Assembly (NCBI RefSeq): GCF_039729195.1
Contig: NZ_CP155796.1
Location: forward strand, 1,798,001 to 1,862,000
Direction: 5' to 3'
Length of the DNA: 64,000 bases
DNA from: Mycobacterium sp. DL
Lineage (GTDB): Bacteria > Actinomycetota > Actinomycetes > Mycobacteriales > Mycobacteriaceae
Shown: piece after piece, positions 18,640-31,078 of the stretch
Layout: the number at the start of each line of letters is the position of its first letter
Position numbering within the stretch: position 1 is the stretch's first letter
Translations under genes and position numbers: made by a program
The notes under the pieces: generated by a model
The model's input: only the letters and a program-made list of their open reading frames with translations
Databases searched by the model: none
What the model was told of the DNA's origin: nothing

Positions 18640-20214
18640 TCAGAGGAACCGGTCCGCGGAGTTGACCAGGTCGAGCAGCGGCTGCGGGAGCGCGCCGAGC
18701 ATGAACGTGACGGCCGCGGTGACGGTGACGACGGCCGTCGTCAGCACGCTGGGCACGACCACCACAGGGCCGTCGTCGGGGCGTTCGGTGAAGAACATCA
18801 GCACGATCACCCGGACGTAGAAGTACGCCGCGATCGCGCTGGCGAGCACGCCGACCACGACGAGCGGGATGGCGCCCCCCTCGCCTGCCGCTTTGAAGAC
18901 CGCGAACTTGCTGACGAATCCACTGGTGAGCGGGATGCCGGCGAACGCCAGAAGGAACAGCGAAAAGACGATGCCGACAACGGGATAACGTCTGCCCAGG
19001 CCTGCCCATCGCGCCATCGCGGTGTCCTCCTCGCCTGCGCCGTCGCGGACCAGGCTCACCACGGCGAACGCACCGACCGTGGAGAAACCGTAGGCGAACA
19101 GATAGAACAGGGTCGACGACAGCCCGGCCTCGTTCCCCGCGATGACACCGGTCAGGATGAAGCCGGTGTGTGCCACCGCCGAATATCCGAGCATCCGCTT
19201 CATGTCGGTCTGGGTGACCGCGGTGACCGTGCCGATCACCATCGTCAGGATCGCGATCGCCCACAGCACCGGGCGCCAGTCGTCGCGCAGCTCGGGCAGC
19301 GCCACGTAGAACAGGCGCAGCATCGCGCCGAACGCGGCGATCTTGGTCGCCGCGGCCATGAACGCCGTGATCGGGGTCGGGGCGCCCTGGTAGACGTCGG
19401 GAATCCACGAATGGAACGGCACGGCGCCGACTTTGAACAGCACGCCGACCAGCAGCAGTCCTGTGCCGATCAGGGCCAGCGAGGGCTTGCCGGTGCCCGC
19501 TGCGAGCGCATCGGCGATGCCGTCGAGTTTCAGGGTGCCCGCGTAGCCGTACAACATCGCGGCCCCGTACAGGAAGAACGCCGACGAGAACGCCCCGAGC
19601 AGAAAGTACTTCAGCGCCGATTCCTGTGAGAGCAGGCGTCGGCGCCGTGCGAGTCCACACAACAGATACAGCGGGAGCGACAGCACCTCCAGTGCGACGA
19701 ACATCGTCAGCAGGTCGTTGGCCGCCGGGAACAGCAACATGCCGCCTACCGCGAACAACGTCAGCGGAAACACCTCGGTCTGGACGACACCCGACTTGGT
19801 GGCCAGGCGCTCGTCGACACTTCCCACGACCGCGGAGGCCTGCGGGGTGAAGGCGTCCAGGCCGGCGGAGTCCTCCGGGTCCTGCCCGGGCAGGCCGATC
19901 CGGCGCTCGCCGATGAGCAGGACACCCAGCACCCCGACAAGGAGGATGGTGCCCTGCAGGAAGAGCGCGGGCATGTCGACGGCCACGGCGCCCATCACGG
20001 CGGTGAAGCCGTTGCCGCCGTCCAGGTCTCGCGCGAGCACGACGACGGCGACGAAGGCCGCGATCAGCGCTACGAGGCTCAGTGCCACCTGGGCGACGTA
20101 GCGCTGCCGGCGAGGTGCGAACGCCTCGACGAGGACGCCGAGGACGGCCGCACCGAGCACGATGAGCATGGGGGACAGCAGGACGTACTCGATGCTCGGC
20201 GTGGGAACAGTCAT
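18640..20214 (-). CDS. nuoN: NADH-quinone oxidoreductase subunit N
   Basis: Antiporter-like membrane subunit of respiratory complex I, 524 residues with about 14 hydrophobic helices. Conserved lysines are seen in ESALKYFLLGAFSSAF and in the GTVTAVTQTDMKRMLGYSAVAH segment. It takes part in proton pumping coupled to quinone reduction. Its ATG overlaps the nuoM stop by four bases. It is the last nuo gene; an EchA gene follows after 16 bases. Confidence 0.95.
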   Translation of the reverse strand: MTVPTPSIEYVLLSPMLIVLGAAVLGVLVEAFAPRRQRYVAQVALSLVALIAAFVAVVVLARDLDGGNGFTAVMGAVAVDMPALFLQGTILLVGVLGVLLIGERRIGLPGQDPEDSAGLDAFTPQASAVVGSVDERLATKSGVVQTEVFPLTLFAVGGMLLFPAANDLLTMFVALEVLSLPLYLLCGLARRRRLLSQESALKYFLLGAFSSAFFLYGAAMLYGYAGTLKLDGIADALAAGTGKPSLALIGTGLLLVGVLFKVGAVPFHSWIPDVYQGAPTPITAFMAAATKIAAFGAMLRLFYVALPELRDDWRPVLWAIAILTMVIGTVTAVTQTDMKRMLGYSAVAHTGFILTGVIAGNEAGLSSTLFYLFAYGFSTVGAFAVVSLVRDGAGEEDTAMARWAGLGRRYPVVGIVFSLFLLAFAGIPLTSGFVSKFAVFKAAGEGGAIPLVVVGVLASAIAAYFYVRVIVLMFFTERPDDGPVVVVPSVLTTAVVTVTAAVTFMLGALPQPLLDLVNSADRFL

Positions 20215-21785
20215 CGTGTCGGGCCTTCCGCCATCCGGGGTGCCGGGTCAGGCTGATCGATCGTCGTCAACGTGTAGGTCACCGCGGGATTGATGACATC
20301 GAATGCGGGCTTGGGATAGACCCCGAGCACCAGCAGAAGTGCGATCAGCGGAGCCACCACGACGAGCTCGCGCGGAACCAGGTCGGACAGCACACCCTTG
20401 CCGTCCAGGTCGGCGTGCAGGGGCCCGGTCATCATCCGCTGATACATCCACAGGATGTAGATCGCGGAGAGCACCAGCGCGCTGGCCGCGATCACCGCGA
20501 AGACCGGGTACCGGGTGAAAGTGCCTATCAGGACCAGGAACTCGCTGATGAACGGTGCCAAACCGGGTAGCGACAACGTCGCCAGGCCGGATACCAGGAA
20601 GGTTCCGGCGAGCACCGGCGCCACCTTCTGCACTCCGCCGTAGTCGCTGATCAGGCGAGATCCCCGACGGGACACCAGGAACCCGGCGATCAGGAACAGT
20701 GCGGCCGTCGAGATGCCGTGGTTGACCATGTACAGCGTCGACCCGGATTGCCCCTGGCTGGTCATCACGAAGATGCCGAGGATGATGAAGCCGAAGTGGG
20801 AGATCGAGGTGTAGGCGATCAGGCGCATGACGTCGGTCTGGCCGATGGCGACGATGGCGCCGTAGACGATCCCGATCACGGCGAGCGTGATGATCAGCGG
20901 GCTGAAGTACTTGGCGGAGTCGGGGAAGAGCTGCAGGCAGTACCTGATCATGCCGAAGGTGCCGACCTTGTCCATGATCGCCATCATCAGCACGGCGCTG
21001 GCCGGGGTGGCCTCGACCGCCGAGTCGGGCAGCCACCGGTGCAGCGGCCACAGCGGCGCCTTGACGGCGAACGCGAACATGAAGCCGCCGAAGAGCAGAT
21101 GCATCACCATCGGGTTCAGCACGAACTCGCCGCCGGCGACCGCGGCGACGATGGCGCGGAAGTCGAACGTTCCGGCCGCGAAGGCGTCGCTCTGGGCGGT
21201 CACCACGTACAGGCCGACCACCGCGGCGAGCATGATCAGGCCGCCGAAGAGGTTGTACAGCAGGAACTTCACGGCCGCGGCGCTGCGGTTCTGCCCGCCG
21301 AACCCGCCGATGAGGAAATACATCGGGATCAGCATCGCCTCGAAGAACACGTAGAACAGCAGGATGTCCAGCGACACCAGCGAGATCAGCACCATGCCCT
21401 CGACGGCCAGGGTCAGCGCGAAGTAGATGTTGACCGAGCGTCCACCCCAGCTGAGCCGATCGCGGGCGTCGTTCCAGCCGGCGATGATCAGCAAGGGCAC
21501 CAAAACGGCAGTGAGGACCACCAGGGCCAGTGCGATGCCATCGATGCCGAGGATGTAGCCGGTCCCGAAAGACGGTATCCACGTGTGGGACTCGACGAAC
21601 TGGAACTGCTCGCCGGCGGGGTCGAACCCGACGGTCACCACCGCCGTGACGGCCAGCACCACCAGCGATACCGCCAGCGCCACCCACTTCGCCAGTGCGC
21701 GCTGCGCGGCGGGCAACAGCAACACCAGCGCAGCGCCGACCATGGGCACCGCCCACAGAACCGTCAGCCACGGGATCGAGGTCAC
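20211..21785 (-). CDS. nuoM: NADH-quinone oxidoreductase subunit M
   Basis: Antiporter-like complex I subunit of 524 residues. The start is GTG at 21785, which overlaps the nuoL stop (GTGA). Typical segments are [33 protein letters not shown] and [17 protein letters not shown]. It carries the lysine and glutamate residues expected of a proton channel. The frame is open into nuoL upstream, but those residues do not resemble NuoM. Confidence 0.95.
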   Translation of the reverse strand: MTSIPWLTVLWAVPMVGAALVLLLPAAQRALAKWVALAVSLVVLAVTAVVTVGFDPAGEQFQFVESHTWIPSFGTGYILGIDGIALALVVLTAVLVPLLIIAGWNDARDRLSWGGRSVNIYFALTLAVEGMVLISLVSLDILLFYVFFEAMLIPMYFLIGGFGGQNRSAAAVKFLLYNLFGGLIMLAAVVGLYVVTAQSDAFAAGTFDFRAIVAAVAGGEFVLNPMVMHLLFGGFMFAFAVKAPLWPLHRWLPDSAVEATPASAVLMMAIMDKVGTFGMIRYCLQLFPDSAKYFSPLIITLAVIGIVYGAIVAIGQTDVMRLIAYTSISHFGFIILGIFVMTSQGQSGSTLYMVNHGISTAALFLIAGFLVSRRGSRLISDYGGVQKVAPVLAGTFLVSGLATLSLPGLAPFISEFLVLIGTFTRYPVFAVIAASALVLSAIYILWMYQRMMTGPLHADLDGKGVLSDLVPRELVVVAPLIALLLVLGVYPKPAFDVINPAVTYTLTTIDQPDPAPRMAEGPTR

Positions 21786-23662
21786 CACAGGTTCACCGCC
21801 AGGATCGCCGCGACGACGAGCACTGTGCCGGCGAGCATCGAGAGTGCGTAGGAGCGCGCGAACCCGGTCTGCAGCTGCCGCAGGCCGTCGGAGATCCGCC
21901 CGACTCCGGCGGCGAGTCCGCTGCCCGCACCGTCCACCGCCTCGTCGTCGATCTCCACCAAGCCCACCGTGACAGCCCCGCCGGGACGCATCAGCACCCT
22001 CTCGTTGAACATGTCGCCGTACAGGTCTCGGCGTGCCGCGACGGTCAGCGCCGACCCGGCCGGCACCTCCTCGGAAACCGGGCGCGATCCGTACATGCGG
22101 TACGCGATGCCGATACCGATGGCCACGACGGACAGCACGATCACCGTCACCACCCACACCGGCAGCACGTGGTGGATCTCCTCGGCGCCGACGACCGGTG
22201 CCAGCCAGTGCTCGAGCGTGCCCCCGATCGCCAGCGCCCCGCCCGCGGTGACCGAGCCGATTGCCAGCAGGATCATCGGCCAGGTCATCACCGCGGGTGA
22301 CTCATGGGGATGCGCGTGTTCAGCCCAGCGCTTCTCGCCGAAGAACGTCATCAGCATCACGCGGGTCATGTAGAACGCGGTGATCCCGGCGCCCAGAATC
22401 GTTGCGCCACCGAGAATGATGCCCTTGACGCCGCCTGCACCCAGCGCGGCTTCGATGATCCCGTCCTTGGAGAAGAACCCCGCCAGCGGTGGGATACCGA
22501 TGATCGCGAGGTAGCCGAGCCCGAACGTCACGAAGGTGATCGGAAGTGCTTTGCGCAGTCCGCCGTAGCGGCGCATGTTGACCTCGTCGTCCATCGCGTG
22601 CATGACCGAACCCGCGCCCAGGAAGAGTCCGGCCTTGAAGAACCCGTGGGTGATCAGGTGCATGATCGCGAAGGCGTACCCGGCGGGCCCCAGGCCGGCC
22701 GCCAGCACCATGTAGCCGATCTGGCTCATCGTGGATGCGGCGAGCGCCTTCTTGATGTCGTCCTTCGCGCAGCCGATGACGGCGCCGAACAGCAGGGTCA
22801 CCGCGCCGACGACCACCACGGCGGTCTGTGCGTGCGGGGCGAGGTCGAACACGGGTCCGGAGCGCACGATCAGATACACCCCGGCGGTGACCATGGTGGC
22901 AGCGTGGATCAGTGCCGACACCGGCGTCGGGCCCTCCATCGCGTCTCCGAGCCAGGACTGCAACGGGACCTGGGCCGACTTGCCGCACGCAGCCAGCAGT
23001 AGCATCAACCCGATGGCGGTCAGAGTGCCTTCGGTGAGCACCGGGGCGGCGTCGAAAACCGCGGCGAACGAGACGGATCCGACGGCGGCGAACATCACCA
23101 TCAGCGCCACCGCCAGACCGATGTCGCCAACCCGGTTCACGACGAAGGCCTTCTTGGCCGCCGTCGCAGCCGACGGTTTGTGCGACCAGAAGCCGATCAG
23201 CAGGTACGACGCCAGTCCGACGCCCTCCCAGCCCATGTACAGGCCGAGATAGTTGTCGGCGAGCACGAGCAGCAGCATCGCGGCGAGGAACAGGTTCAGG
23301 TAGGCGAAAAACCTTCGCCTTTCCGGATCTTCGGCCATGTAGCCGATCGAGTAGATGTGGATCAGCGATCCGACACCGGTGATGAGCAGGACGAAGCACA
23401 TCGACAGCTGGTCGAGTTGCAGACCGAAGTCGACGCGCAGTTCGCCGGCCGGAACCCAGGAGAACAGCGATTCGTGGGTCGTCCTGCTGTCTGCTTCACG
23501 GCCGAGCATGTCCACGAACAGCACTGCGGCACAGACGAAGGACGCGACCGCGGCCACCGTGCCCAGCAGGTGCCCCCACCGGTCGGAGCGCCGGCCGGCC
23601 AACAGCAGGATCACCGCGCCCGCCAACGGGAGCGCGATCACCAACCACACGGGGAGTGTCAT
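21782..23662 (-). CDS. nuoL: NADH-quinone oxidoreductase subunit L
   Basis: The largest antiporter-like subunit, 626 residues. Recognisable segments include [19 protein letters not shown], the [20 protein letters not shown] loop and [20 protein letters not shown]. It forms the distal proton channel and carries the long lateral helix at its C-terminus. It starts seven bases after nuoK, the only nuo junction without overlap, and overlaps nuoM by four bases. Confidence 0.95.
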   Translation of the reverse strand: MTLPVWLVIALPLAGAVILLLAGRRSDRWGHLLGTVAAVASFVCAAVLFVDMLGREADSRTTHESLFSWVPAGELRVDFGLQLDQLSMCFVLLITGVGSLIHIYSIGYMAEDPERRRFFAYLNLFLAAMLLLVLADNYLGLYMGWEGVGLASYLLIGFWSHKPSAATAAKKAFVVNRVGDIGLAVALMVMFAAVGSVSFAAVFDAAPVLTEGTLTAIGLMLLLAACGKSAQVPLQSWLGDAMEGPTPVSALIHAATMVTAGVYLIVRSGPVFDLAPHAQTAVVVVGAVTLLFGAVIGCAKDDIKKALAASTMSQIGYMVLAAGLGPAGYAFAIMHLITHGFFKAGLFLGAGSVMHAMDDEVNMRRYGGLRKALPITFVTFGLGYLAIIGIPPLAGFFSKDGIIEAALGAGGVKGIILGGATILGAGITAFYMTRVMLMTFFGEKRWAEHAHPHESPAVMTWPMILLAIGSVTAGGALAIGGTLEHWLAPVVGAEEIHHVLPVWVVTVIVLSVVAIGIGIAYRMYGSRPVSEEVPAGSALTVAARRDLYGDMFNERVLMRPGGAVTVGLVEIDDEAVDGAGSGLAAGVGRISDGLRQLQTGFARSYALSMLAGTVLVVAAILAVNLW

Positions 23663-23669
23663 CGGCCCA

Positions 23670-23969
23670 TCAGTTCTTCAGCAGACTGGCGTCGTCGACG
23701 CTCGCCGAACGTCGACTTCGGAAGATGGTCATGATGATGGCCAGACCGATCACCACCTCGCACGCGGCGACCACCATGGTGAAGAAGGCCACCACCTGCC
23801 CGTCGAGGTGCCCGTGCATGCGGGAGAACGTGACGAATGCCAGGTTCGTGGCGTTCAGCATCAGCTCGACACACATGAACATGACAAGGGCGTTGCGGCG
23901 CAGCAGCACCCCGGACGCGCCGATGGTGAACAGCAGAGCGGACAGGTACAGGTAGTTGTCGGGATTCAT
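23670..23969 (-). CDS. nuoK: NADH-quinone oxidoreductase subunit K
   Basis: Three-helix membrane subunit of complex I, 99 residues, the usual length. The pattern [34 protein letters not shown] and [14 protein letters not shown] holds the conserved membrane glutamates of the proton path. The ATG overlaps the nuoJ stop by four bases. Confidence 0.95.
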   Translation of the reverse strand: MNPDNYLYLSALLFTIGASGVLLRRNALVMFMCVELMLNATNLAFVTFSRMHGHLDGQVVAFFTMVVAACEVVIGLAIIMTIFRSRRSASVDDASLLKN

Positions 23970-24754
23970 CGGCGCTCCCCGTCGGCTTCCCGGTCATCGT
24001 CGGCAGGCAGATCACGCAACTGCAGAATCGCGCTGACCGACAGTTCCGACGCCGAGCCGTCGGGGAGTCGGGCGGGTACGTCGACTGCATTGTGCCGGGC
24101 GTACACACCGGGGTTCGGCAGAGTGGTCGGATGCCCGCCCGGGGCGAACCGCTCAGCGGCGAGTTCGCGCTGGCTCTTGCGGCGCTCGAGGCGCTCCCGG
24201 TGCGCCAGCAGCATCGCTCCCAGGGTGGCCGTGATCAACAGCGCCCCGGTCAGCTCGAAGGCCCACAGGTACTGCGTGAAAATCAGCGCGGCCAGGCCTT
24301 CGACGTTGCCGCCAGCGTTCGCCTCGGTCAAGCCGACAAAACCGGTCACCGAGACGTTGCCGATTCCGGCGATCAACAGGATGCCGAACCCGACGCCGGC
24401 GCTGATCGCCGCAAGTCGTTGTCCGCGAAGGGTTTCTCCCAGCGACTCCGAGGAGTCGACACCGATCAGCATCAGGACGAACAGGAACAGCATCATGACC
24501 GCGCCGGTGTAGACCACCACCTGCGCCACCCCGAGAAACGGAGCGTCCTGGGCGATGTAGAGGACCGCCAGCGCGATCATGGTCAGCGCGAGCGAGATCG
24601 CCGAGTAGACCGCCTTCGGCGCGGCGACCACACCGATGGCGCCGACGACCGACACCACCGCCAGAATCCAGAACAGGACGGCCTCGTTGGTGCTGGTGAG
24701 CCCGGTGTCGGACAGCGCGGTGTTGGATACTGCGGTGACGAACTCGACGCTCAC
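23966..24754 (-). CDS. nuoJ: NADH-quinone oxidoreductase subunit J
   Basis: Membrane subunit of 262 residues with five hydrophobic helices in the first 180 residues. Helix 3 shows the typical [20 protein letters not shown] segment with a pi-bulge tyrosine. The last 80 residues are polar and variable, a tail that makes this longer than the E. coli protein. It starts with GTG at 24754 and overlaps nuoI by four bases. Confidence 0.94.
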   Translation of the reverse strand: MSVEFVTAVSNTALSDTGLTSTNEAVLFWILAVVSVVGAIGVVAAPKAVYSAISLALTMIALAVLYIAQDAPFLGVAQVVVYTGAVMMLFLFVLMLIGVDSSESLGETLRGQRLAAISAGVGFGILLIAGIGNVSVTGFVGLTEANAGGNVEGLAALIFTQYLWAFELTGALLITATLGAMLLAHRERLERRKSQRELAAERFAPGGHPTTLPNPGVYARHNAVDVPARLPDGSASELSVSAILQLRDLPADDDREADGERR

Positions 24755-25272
24755 TGCACCTCCTTGATGGGGGTGATGTTGCCGAGGTAGTAGTCGTCGT
24801 CGGTGCTTCCCGGGGCCATCGGGTGTGGCGGTTGCTCCATTCCCGGTTGCAGCGGAGCCAGCAGTTTGTCCTTACCCAGGATCAGGTCGGCACGGTTGTC
24901 GTCGGCCATCTCGTAGTCGGTGGTCATCGTCAGCGCGCGCGTCGGGCATGCCTCGATGCACAGCCCGCATCCGATGCACCGCAAGTAGTTGATCTGGTAC
25001 ACGCGGCCATAGCGTTCGCCGGGCGCATACCGTTCTTCCTCGGTGTTGTCGGCGCCTTCGACGAAGATCGCGTCGGCGGGGCAGGCCCACGCGCACAACT
25101 CGCAGCCGATGCACTTCTCCAACCCGTCCGGATACCGATTGAGTTGGTGGCGGCCGTGGTAGCGCGGTGCCACCGGGCCGGGCTTCTCCGGGTACTCCTC
25201 GGTGACCGGCTTCTTGAACATGGACCCGAACGTGACGCCGAAACCGGCGATGGCATCGAGGAATTTAGGCAT
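24751..25272 (-). CDS. nuoI: NADH-quinone oxidoreductase subunit I (two 4Fe-4S clusters)
   Basis: Peripheral-arm subunit of 173 residues carrying clusters N6a and N6b. Two ferredoxin motifs are seen: [12 protein letters not shown] near residue 54 and [12 protein letters not shown] near 99. It passes electrons towards NuoB. The ATG at 25272 overlaps the nuoH TAA stop by eight bases. Confidence 0.96.
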   Translation of the reverse strand: MPKFLDAIAGFGVTFGSMFKKPVTEEYPEKPGPVAPRYHGRHQLNRYPDGLEKCIGCELCAWACPADAIFVEGADNTEEERYAPGERYGRVYQINYLRCIGCGLCIEACPTRALTMTTDYEMADDNRADLILGKDKLLAPLQPGMEQPPHPMAPGSTDDDYYLGNITPIKEVQ

Positions 25273-26497
25273 CGGCTGGCTCCTTGACGGGCATGGGCGG
25301 CACCGGGAACGCGCCCGGTTCTGCTGCTTGAACGGGTGGTTCTGGGGTCCTGCGTACTTTTCGGGCGTGCAGCGTCCGCCACCCGACCAAGAGCACCGCG
25401 AGCACCGCGACGATCCCGGCGGCGATCAGGCCGGTGGCCCAGCCCTGGTAGCCGTAGTCGCGCAGCACGCGGGTGGCGGCGACGATCATGATCCAGCCCA
25501 GCGACACCGGGATCAGGATCTTCCAGCCCAGCCGCATGAACTGGTCGTAGCGCATTCGGGGCAGTGTGGCCCGCAGCCACATGAACAGGAACAGGAAGAC
25601 CCAGACCTTCGCGGTGAACCACAGCAGCGGCCACCACCCGGTGTTGGCTCCTTCCCAGATGCTGATCGGCCACGGAGCGTGCCAACCGCCCAGGAACAAC
25701 GTCGCGGCCAACGCCGACACCGTGGTCATGTTGACGTACTCGGCGAGCATGAACATCGCGAACTTCAACGACGAGTACTCGGTGTGGAAACCGCCGACCA
25801 GTTCGCCCTCGGCCTCGGGCAGATCAAAAGGCGCACGGTTGGTTTCACCGACCATGGAGGTGACGTACACCAGGAACGACGGGAGTAGCAGGAACACGAA
25901 CCAGGTGTCGTTCTGCGCGGCGACGATCCCCGAGGTCGACATCGTCCCGGCATAGATGAACACCGCGACGAACGACAGCGCCATCGCGATCTCGTAGGAG
26001 ACCACCTGCGCCGACGACCGCAGACCGCCCAGTAGCGGGTAGACCGACCCGGACGCCCAACCGGCCAGCACGATTCCGTACACCCCGATCGAGGTGACCG
26101 CGAGGATGTAGAGCACCGCCACGGGTAGGTCGGTCAGTTGCAGCGCGGTGCGGTGGCCGAACACCGAGACCTCGCCGCCCATCGGGATGACGGCGAACGC
26201 CATGAAGGCCGGTATCACCGCGATGATCGGTGCGGCGAGGTAGATCCACTTGTCCACCCCGGCGGGGATCAGCCCCTCCTTGAGGGCGAGCTTGACACCG
26301 TCGGCCAGCGACTGCAGCAGCCCGCGCGGACCCACCCGGTTGGGGCCGAGCCGTAACTGCATGCGGCCCAGGATCTTCCGCTCGAGAAGGATCGCCGTCA
26401 GCACCGTCAACAGCAGGAACACGAAGATGCCGAGAGCCTTGGCCAGCATCAGCCACCACGGGTCGTGACCGAACTGTGTCGGATCGGGATGGATCAC
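25265..26497 (-). CDS. nuoH: NADH-quinone oxidoreductase subunit H
   Basis: Membrane subunit of 410 residues that forms the quinone entry chamber with NuoB and NuoD. Conserved parts are [20 protein letters not shown] near residue 45 and [18 protein letters not shown] near 225. It has about eight helices plus a polar tail of about 40 residues after the last one. The start is GTG at 26497, overlapping the nuoG stop by four bases. Confidence 0.95.
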   Translation of the reverse strand: MIHPDPTQFGHDPWWLMLAKALGIFVFLLLTVLTAILLERKILGRMQLRLGPNRVGPRGLLQSLADGVKLALKEGLIPAGVDKWIYLAAPIIAVIPAFMAFAVIPMGGEVSVFGHRTALQLTDLPVAVLYILAVTSIGVYGIVLAGWASGSVYPLLGGLRSSAQVVSYEIAMALSFVAVFIYAGTMSTSGIVAAQNDTWFVFLLLPSFLVYVTSMVGETNRAPFDLPEAEGELVGGFHTEYSSLKFAMFMLAEYVNMTTVSALAATLFLGGWHAPWPISIWEGANTGWWPLLWFTAKVWVFLFLFMWLRATLPRMRYDQFMRLGWKILIPVSLGWIMIVAATRVLRDYGYQGWATGLIAAGIVAVLAVLLVGWRTLHARKVRRTPEPPVQAAEPGAFPVPPMPVKEPADA

Positions 26498-28881
26498 GCG
26501 TCACCCCGTTCGATCGTCACCACGGCGCCCGCGGTCACACCCAGTGCCCGGTGCACCGCGCTGCCGGGCGAGTTCATCGGCAGCCACACCACGCGCTCGT
26601 CCATATCGGTCATCTCCACCGGAAGGGTGATGGTGCCGCGCTCGGTCCTGACGGTGATCAGTTCGCCGGGTGCGACGCCGATCTCGGCGGCCGTGGCGGG
26701 CAACACTCGCGCGACCGGCCGATGGGCGGTCCCGGCGAGGTGCGGTTCGCCGTCCTGTAGCCGTCCGGCGTCGAGCAGCATGCGCCAACCCGCGAGGACG
26801 GCCTGGCCACTCGCCGGTCGCGGCGGTGAGGGTTCGACCCGCGGCGATTCGGGACGGTCTCCGCCGCCCAGGCCGATCCGGGCCTGCTCCTCGGCGGCCG
26901 CCGCAGCGGTCCGCAGGCCGAGGTCGACGCCTATCTCGTCGGCCAGGAAGTTCAACACCCGCAGATCGGGGACGGCGTTGGTGTGCAGGGACGGTTCGAA
27001 GGGCCGGATTCGTCCCTCCCAGTTGACGAACGAGCCCGCCTTCTCCACCACCGGCGCGACCGGGAACACCACGTCTGCCCGCTCGGTGACCGCGCTCTCG
27101 CGCAGTTCCAGGCTCACGACGAACGGTGCGGCGTCCACCGCGGCGATGGCGGCCTCGGGGTCCGGTAGGTCATCGAGTTCGACACCGCCGATCAGCAGGG
27201 CGCCCAATGCACCGTCGCGTGCCGCGCGCAGGATCTCGGTCGTGTCGCGGCCGGGGGCGGCGGGCAGTTCGTCGACGTTCCAGGCGGCGGCCATCTGCCG
27301 ACGCGCCGTCGCATCCGTCACCGGCCGCCCGCCGGGCAACAGGTTCGGCAACGCACCGGCCTCCAGCGCGCCGCGCTCTCCGGCACGCCGCGGAACCCAC
27401 GCCAGTCGGGCGCCGGTCGCAACTGCCAATCGTGTTGCGGCCGAAAGCGCCCCGGGTGAGGTGGCCAGTCGTTCGCCCACCAGGATCACCGACCCCGGCA
27501 GGTTCAGTAGGTCGTTGCCGGCCAGGTCGTCCAGTGCGGCTGCCTCGCTCCCGGGTCCCGACCTGATCAACGCACCCGACAGCTTGGTCAGACCGCGGGT
27601 CGTGAACGGCGCGATCGACATCACCTGCAGGGCGTGCTTCCGTACCGCTTTGCGCAGTCGCAGGAAGACGATCGGTGCCTCTTCCTCGGGTTCCAGGCCG
27701 GCGAGCAGCACCACCGACGCGTTCTCCAGGTCCGAGTAGGTGACGGTCATCGGCCGGCCGGCGATCCGGGCGGCGAGGAAATCGGCCTCCTCGGCGCTGT
27801 GCTGCCGCGCGCGGAAGTCGACGTCGTTGGTGTTCAACACGATTCGTGCGAACTTGGAGTAGGCGTAGGCATCTTCGGCGGTGACCCGGCCGCCGACGAG
27901 CACGCCGGCGTTGCCGGTTGCGGCGGCAAGCCCGGCCCCGGCCACGCCGAGGGCCTCCGACCAGGAGGCCGGACGCATCGAGCCGTCGGGGTCACGCACC
28001 AGCGGGGTGGTGATCCGATCCCCGACGGTCGCGTAGGTGAAGGCCCACCGCCCCTTGTCGCAGTTCCATTCCTCGTTGACCTCGGGGTCGTCACCGGCCA
28101 GGCGGCGCAACACTTTTCCTCGCCGATGGTCGGTGCGTTGGGCGCAGCCCGAGGCGCAGTGCTCGCAGACACTCGGGCTCGACACCAGATCGAACGGCCG
28201 CGCCCGGAACCGGTAGGCCGCGCCGGTCAATGCTCCCACCGGGCAGATCTGCACGGTGTTGCCCGAGAAGTACGACTGGAACGGTTCCCCCGGGGCGATC
28301 CCGACCTGTTGTTGCGCACCACGTTCCAGCAGTTCGATGAACGGGTCTCCGGCGATCTGATCGGAGAACCGGGTGCAGCGGGCACACAGCACGCAGCGTT
28401 CCCGGTCCAGCAGAACCTGCGACGACACGTTGATCGGCTTCGGGAAGGTTCGCTTCACGTCCTCGAAGCGGGTCTCCGGGCGGCCGTTGGACATCGCCTG
28501 GTTCTGCAGCGGGCATTCACCGCCCTTGTCGCAGACCGGGCAATCCAGCGGATGGTTGATGAGCAGTAGTTCCATCACCCCGTGCTGCGCCTTGTCGGCG
28601 GACTCCGAGGTGTGCTGGGTCCGCACCACCATGTCCGGGGTGCAGGTGATCGTGCAGGACGCCATCGGCTTGCGCTGTCCCTCGACCTCGACCAGGCACT
28701 GCCGGCACGCCCCTACCGGGTCCAACAGCGGGTGATCGCAGAAGCGCGGGATCTGCACGCCCATCAACTCGGCGGCCCGGATCACCAGGGTGCCCTTCGG
28801 CACGCTGATCTGCGTCCCGTCGATCGTCAGCGACACCATCTCGACGGGCGGGGCGTCGTGGCTGTGCTCCGCGAGTGTCAT
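26494..28881 (-). CDS. nuoG: NADH-quinone oxidoreductase subunit G (iron-sulfur, molybdopterin-like fold)
   Basis: The large peripheral subunit, 795 residues. The N-terminal ferredoxin domain has [15 protein letters not shown], then [19 protein letters not shown] and [17 protein letters not shown], followed by CEHCASGC of cluster N7 type. The rest is the degenerate molybdopterin oxidoreductase fold. ATG 28881 is used because it overlaps the nuoF stop by four bases and starts the 2Fe-2S domain at the right place; the frame is open 18 codons upstream. Confidence 0.94.
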   Translation of the reverse strand: MTLAEHSHDAPPVEMVSLTIDGTQISVPKGTLVIRAAELMGVQIPRFCDHPLLDPVGACRQCLVEVEGQRKPMASCTITCTPDMVVRTQHTSESADKAQHGVMELLLINHPLDCPVCDKGGECPLQNQAMSNGRPETRFEDVKRTFPKPINVSSQVLLDRERCVLCARCTRFSDQIAGDPFIELLERGAQQQVGIAPGEPFQSYFSGNTVQICPVGALTGAAYRFRARPFDLVSSPSVCEHCASGCAQRTDHRRGKVLRRLAGDDPEVNEEWNCDKGRWAFTYATVGDRITTPLVRDPDGSMRPASWSEALGVAGAGLAAATGNAGVLVGGRVTAEDAYAYSKFARIVLNTNDVDFRARQHSAEEADFLAARIAGRPMTVTYSDLENASVVLLAGLEPEEEAPIVFLRLRKAVRKHALQVMSIAPFTTRGLTKLSGALIRSGPGSEAAALDDLAGNDLLNLPGSVILVGERLATSPGALSAATRLAVATGARLAWVPRRAGERGALEAGALPNLLPGGRPVTDATARRQMAAAWNVDELPAAPGRDTTEILRAARDGALGALLIGGVELDDLPDPEAAIAAVDAAPFVVSLELRESAVTERADVVFPVAPVVEKAGSFVNWEGRIRPFEPSLHTNAVPDLRVLNFLADEIGVDLGLRTAAAAAEEQARIGLGGGDRPESPRVEPSPPRPASGQAVLAGWRMLLDAGRLQDGEPHLAGTAHRPVARVLPATAAEIGVAPGELITVRTERGTITLPVEMTDMDERVVWLPMNSPGSAVHRALGVTAGAVVTIERGDA

Positions 28882-30194
28882 GCGCCCACCCTTTCCGGTG
28901 CCGCGAGCATGGACGCGTGCGGATCGAACGGGCATCCCCCGTCCAGGTGCGCCTCGTACTCGTCGCGAAAGAATTTGATGGACGAGATGATCGGGCTCGC
29001 CGCTCCATCGCCCAAGGCGCAGAACGACTTTCCGAAGATCGAGTCCGAGATGTCGAGCAGCTTGTCGATATCTGCCGCCGTGCCCGCACCGGTCTCCAGA
29101 CGCTGGTAGATCTGCGCCAGCCAGTAGGTCCCCTCACGGCACGGGGTGCACTTGCCGCACGACTCGTGGGCGTAGAACTGCGTCCAGCGCCGCACCGCCC
29201 GCACCACACAGGTGGTCTCGTCGAAGATCTGCAACGCCTTGGTGCCGAGCATCGACCCGACACCGGCGACACCTTCGTAATCCAGTGGCACGTCGAGGTC
29301 CTCGGCGGTCAGCAGCGGTGTCGATGATCCGCCCGGTGTCCAGAACTTCAGCGTGTGGCCGGCGCGGACACCGCCTGCGTAGTCGAGCAGTTCGCGCAGC
29401 GTGATGCCCAGCGGCGCCTCGTACTGCCCGGGTGTGGTGACATGCCCGGATAGTGAGTACAGCGTGAAGCCCGGTGACTTCTCCGAGCCCATCGAGCGGA
29501 ACCAGTCGATGCCGTTGAGCAGAATGGGCGGCACGCTGGCGATCGACTCCACATTGTTGACCACCGTCGGACACGCATACAGCCCCGCCACCGCCGGGAA
29601 CGGCGGTCGTAGCCGCGGTTGACCCCGCCTGCCCTCCAGTGAATCGAGCAGCGCCGTCTCCTCCCCGCAGATGTAGGCGCCCGCACCGGCGTGCACGATC
29701 AGTTCCAGATCGAACCCCGAGCCGTGGATGTCGGTGCCCAGGTGGCCCGCAGCGTACGCCTCCGCGACCGTGGCCTGCAGGCGCCGCAACACCGGGACGA
29801 CCTCGCCGCGCAGATAGATGAACGCGTGGTGAGCCCGGATCGCGTAGGCGGCGATGATGGCACCCTCGACCAGGAAGTGCGGCGTCGTCAGCATCAACGG
29901 AATGTCTTTGCACGTACCGGGTTCCGACTCGTCGGCGTTGATCACCAGATAGTGCGGCTTGGCTGCCGCGCCCTCATCACCCTGCGGGATGAACGACCAT
30001 TTGGTCCCCGTCGGGAAACCCGCGCCGCCGCGCCCGCGCAGACCCGAATCCTTGACGGTGGCGATCACGTCGTCGGGACTCATCGCCAGGGCCCGCTCCA
30101 GCGCCTGGTAACCGCCGTGGCGGCGGTAGGTGTCCAGCGACCACGGTTCGGGGTCGTCCCAGAACCGGCTGAGCACGGGAGTCAGTGGCGTCAT
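28878..30194 (-). CDS. nuoF: NADH-quinone oxidoreductase subunit F (FMN, NADH binding)
   Basis: The NADH-oxidising subunit, 438 residues. [13 protein letters not shown] near residue 55 is the FMN/NADH glycine-rich loop, [19 protein letters not shown] follows, and [13 protein letters not shown] near 346 with a later cysteine binds the 4Fe-4S cluster N3. ATG 30194 overlaps the nuoE stop by four bases and fixes the start within a longer open frame. Confidence 0.95.
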   Translation of the reverse strand: MTPLTPVLSRFWDDPEPWSLDTYRRHGGYQALERALAMSPDDVIATVKDSGLRGRGGAGFPTGTKWSFIPQGDEGAAAKPHYLVINADESEPGTCKDIPLMLTTPHFLVEGAIIAAYAIRAHHAFIYLRGEVVPVLRRLQATVAEAYAAGHLGTDIHGSGFDLELIVHAGAGAYICGEETALLDSLEGRRGQPRLRPPFPAVAGLYACPTVVNNVESIASVPPILLNGIDWFRSMGSEKSPGFTLYSLSGHVTTPGQYEAPLGITLRELLDYAGGVRAGHTLKFWTPGGSSTPLLTAEDLDVPLDYEGVAGVGSMLGTKALQIFDETTCVVRAVRRWTQFYAHESCGKCTPCREGTYWLAQIYQRLETGAGTAADIDKLLDISDSIFGKSFCALGDGAASPIISSIKFFRDEYEAHLDGGCPFDPHASMLAAPERVGA

Positions 30195-31078
30195 TCGGGA
30201 TCCGTCGCCTTCGGGTCGGTCTCGGGTGTCGAGGACTCGGCCGGGATGGTCGCCGACGGCCCCGGCGCTGGTTCGTCCTTCACGGATTCGGCGGCTTGGG
30301 CCTTCTCTCCGTCGGAGGGGCGGCCGTTGTGCGAAGCAGTGCTGGTCGATGCCGCCGAATCGGGTTGCGGTGCAGACATATCGCGCTCGTGGGCGATCCG
30401 AAGGCCGGCCAGGGTCGCTGCACCGGTGGGGGCGTCGGCAACGGGACCATCGGCGTTCTGCAGCCCGGCAAGTGTTCTCGCGGTCTCCCGGAACGTGCAC
30501 AGCGATGCACTGCGTGAGGGTGTCGGCGGCCGGCCGGAGCGCAACGCGTCGACGAGGTCGCGGGCCGACGACGGCGTCTGGTTGTCGAAGAACTCCCAGT
30601 TGACCATCACCACCGGCGCGTAGTCACAGGCCGCGTTGCATTCGACATGATCGAGGGTGATACGGCCGTCGGCAGTGGTGTGCCCGGCGTCGACGCCGAG
30701 GTGCTCCTGCAGGGAGTCGAGAATGGCGTCACCCCCCATGATGGCGCACAGGGTGTTGGTGCACACGCCGACGAGATACTCACCCGTGGGGGAGCGACGG
30801 TACATCGAGTAGAACGTGGCGACCGCGGTGACTTCTGCCGGGGTCAGGTCCAACTGCGCTGCGCAGAAGGCGATTCCGGCAGGGGTCAGGTATCCGTCTT
30901 CGGACTGCGTGAGGTGCAGAAGCGGCAGCAGCGCCGAGCGCGACTGCGGGTAGCGCGCGATGATCACCGCCGCGTCGGCGGCCAGCCGGGACTCGACGTC
31001 GGCGGGGTAGGCGGCGGGCCCGTGGATCGGGGGACCGGGCTCGTCGGGGCGCTGCCCGAGCTCGAGGAACACGCTCAC
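30191..31078 (-). CDS. nuoE: NADH-quinone oxidoreductase subunit E with long C-terminal tail
   Basis: The 2Fe-2S (N1a) subunit. Ligand motifs CTNTLC and CNAAC lie in the thioredoxin-like core of the first 180 residues. The whole is 295 residues; about 110 extra residues at the C-terminus are rich in Ala, Ser, Pro, Asp and Glu, with the segment TLAGL occurring twice. The E. coli protein is about 166 residues. The GTG at 31078 overlaps the nuoD stop by four bases. Confidence 0.94.
   Translation of the reverse strand: MSVFLELGQRPDEPGPPIHGPAAYPADVESRLAADAAVIIARYPQSRSALLPLLHLTQSEDGYLTPAGIAFCAAQLDLTPAEVTAVATFYSMYRRSPTGEYLVGVCTNTLCAIMGGDAILDSLQEHLGVDAGHTTADGRITLDHVECNAACDYAPVVMVNWEFFDNQTPSSARDLVDALRSGRPPTPSRSASLCTFRETARTLAGLQNADGPVADAPTGAATLAGLRIAHERDMSAPQPDSAASTSTASHNGRPSDGEKAQAAESVKDEPAPGPSATIPAESSTPETDPKATDPE

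Noticed and set aside
20718..21851. A long plus-strand open frame within nuoM
   Set aside because: Its product is dominated by His, Asp and Gln, the mirror of hydrophobic NuoM codons.
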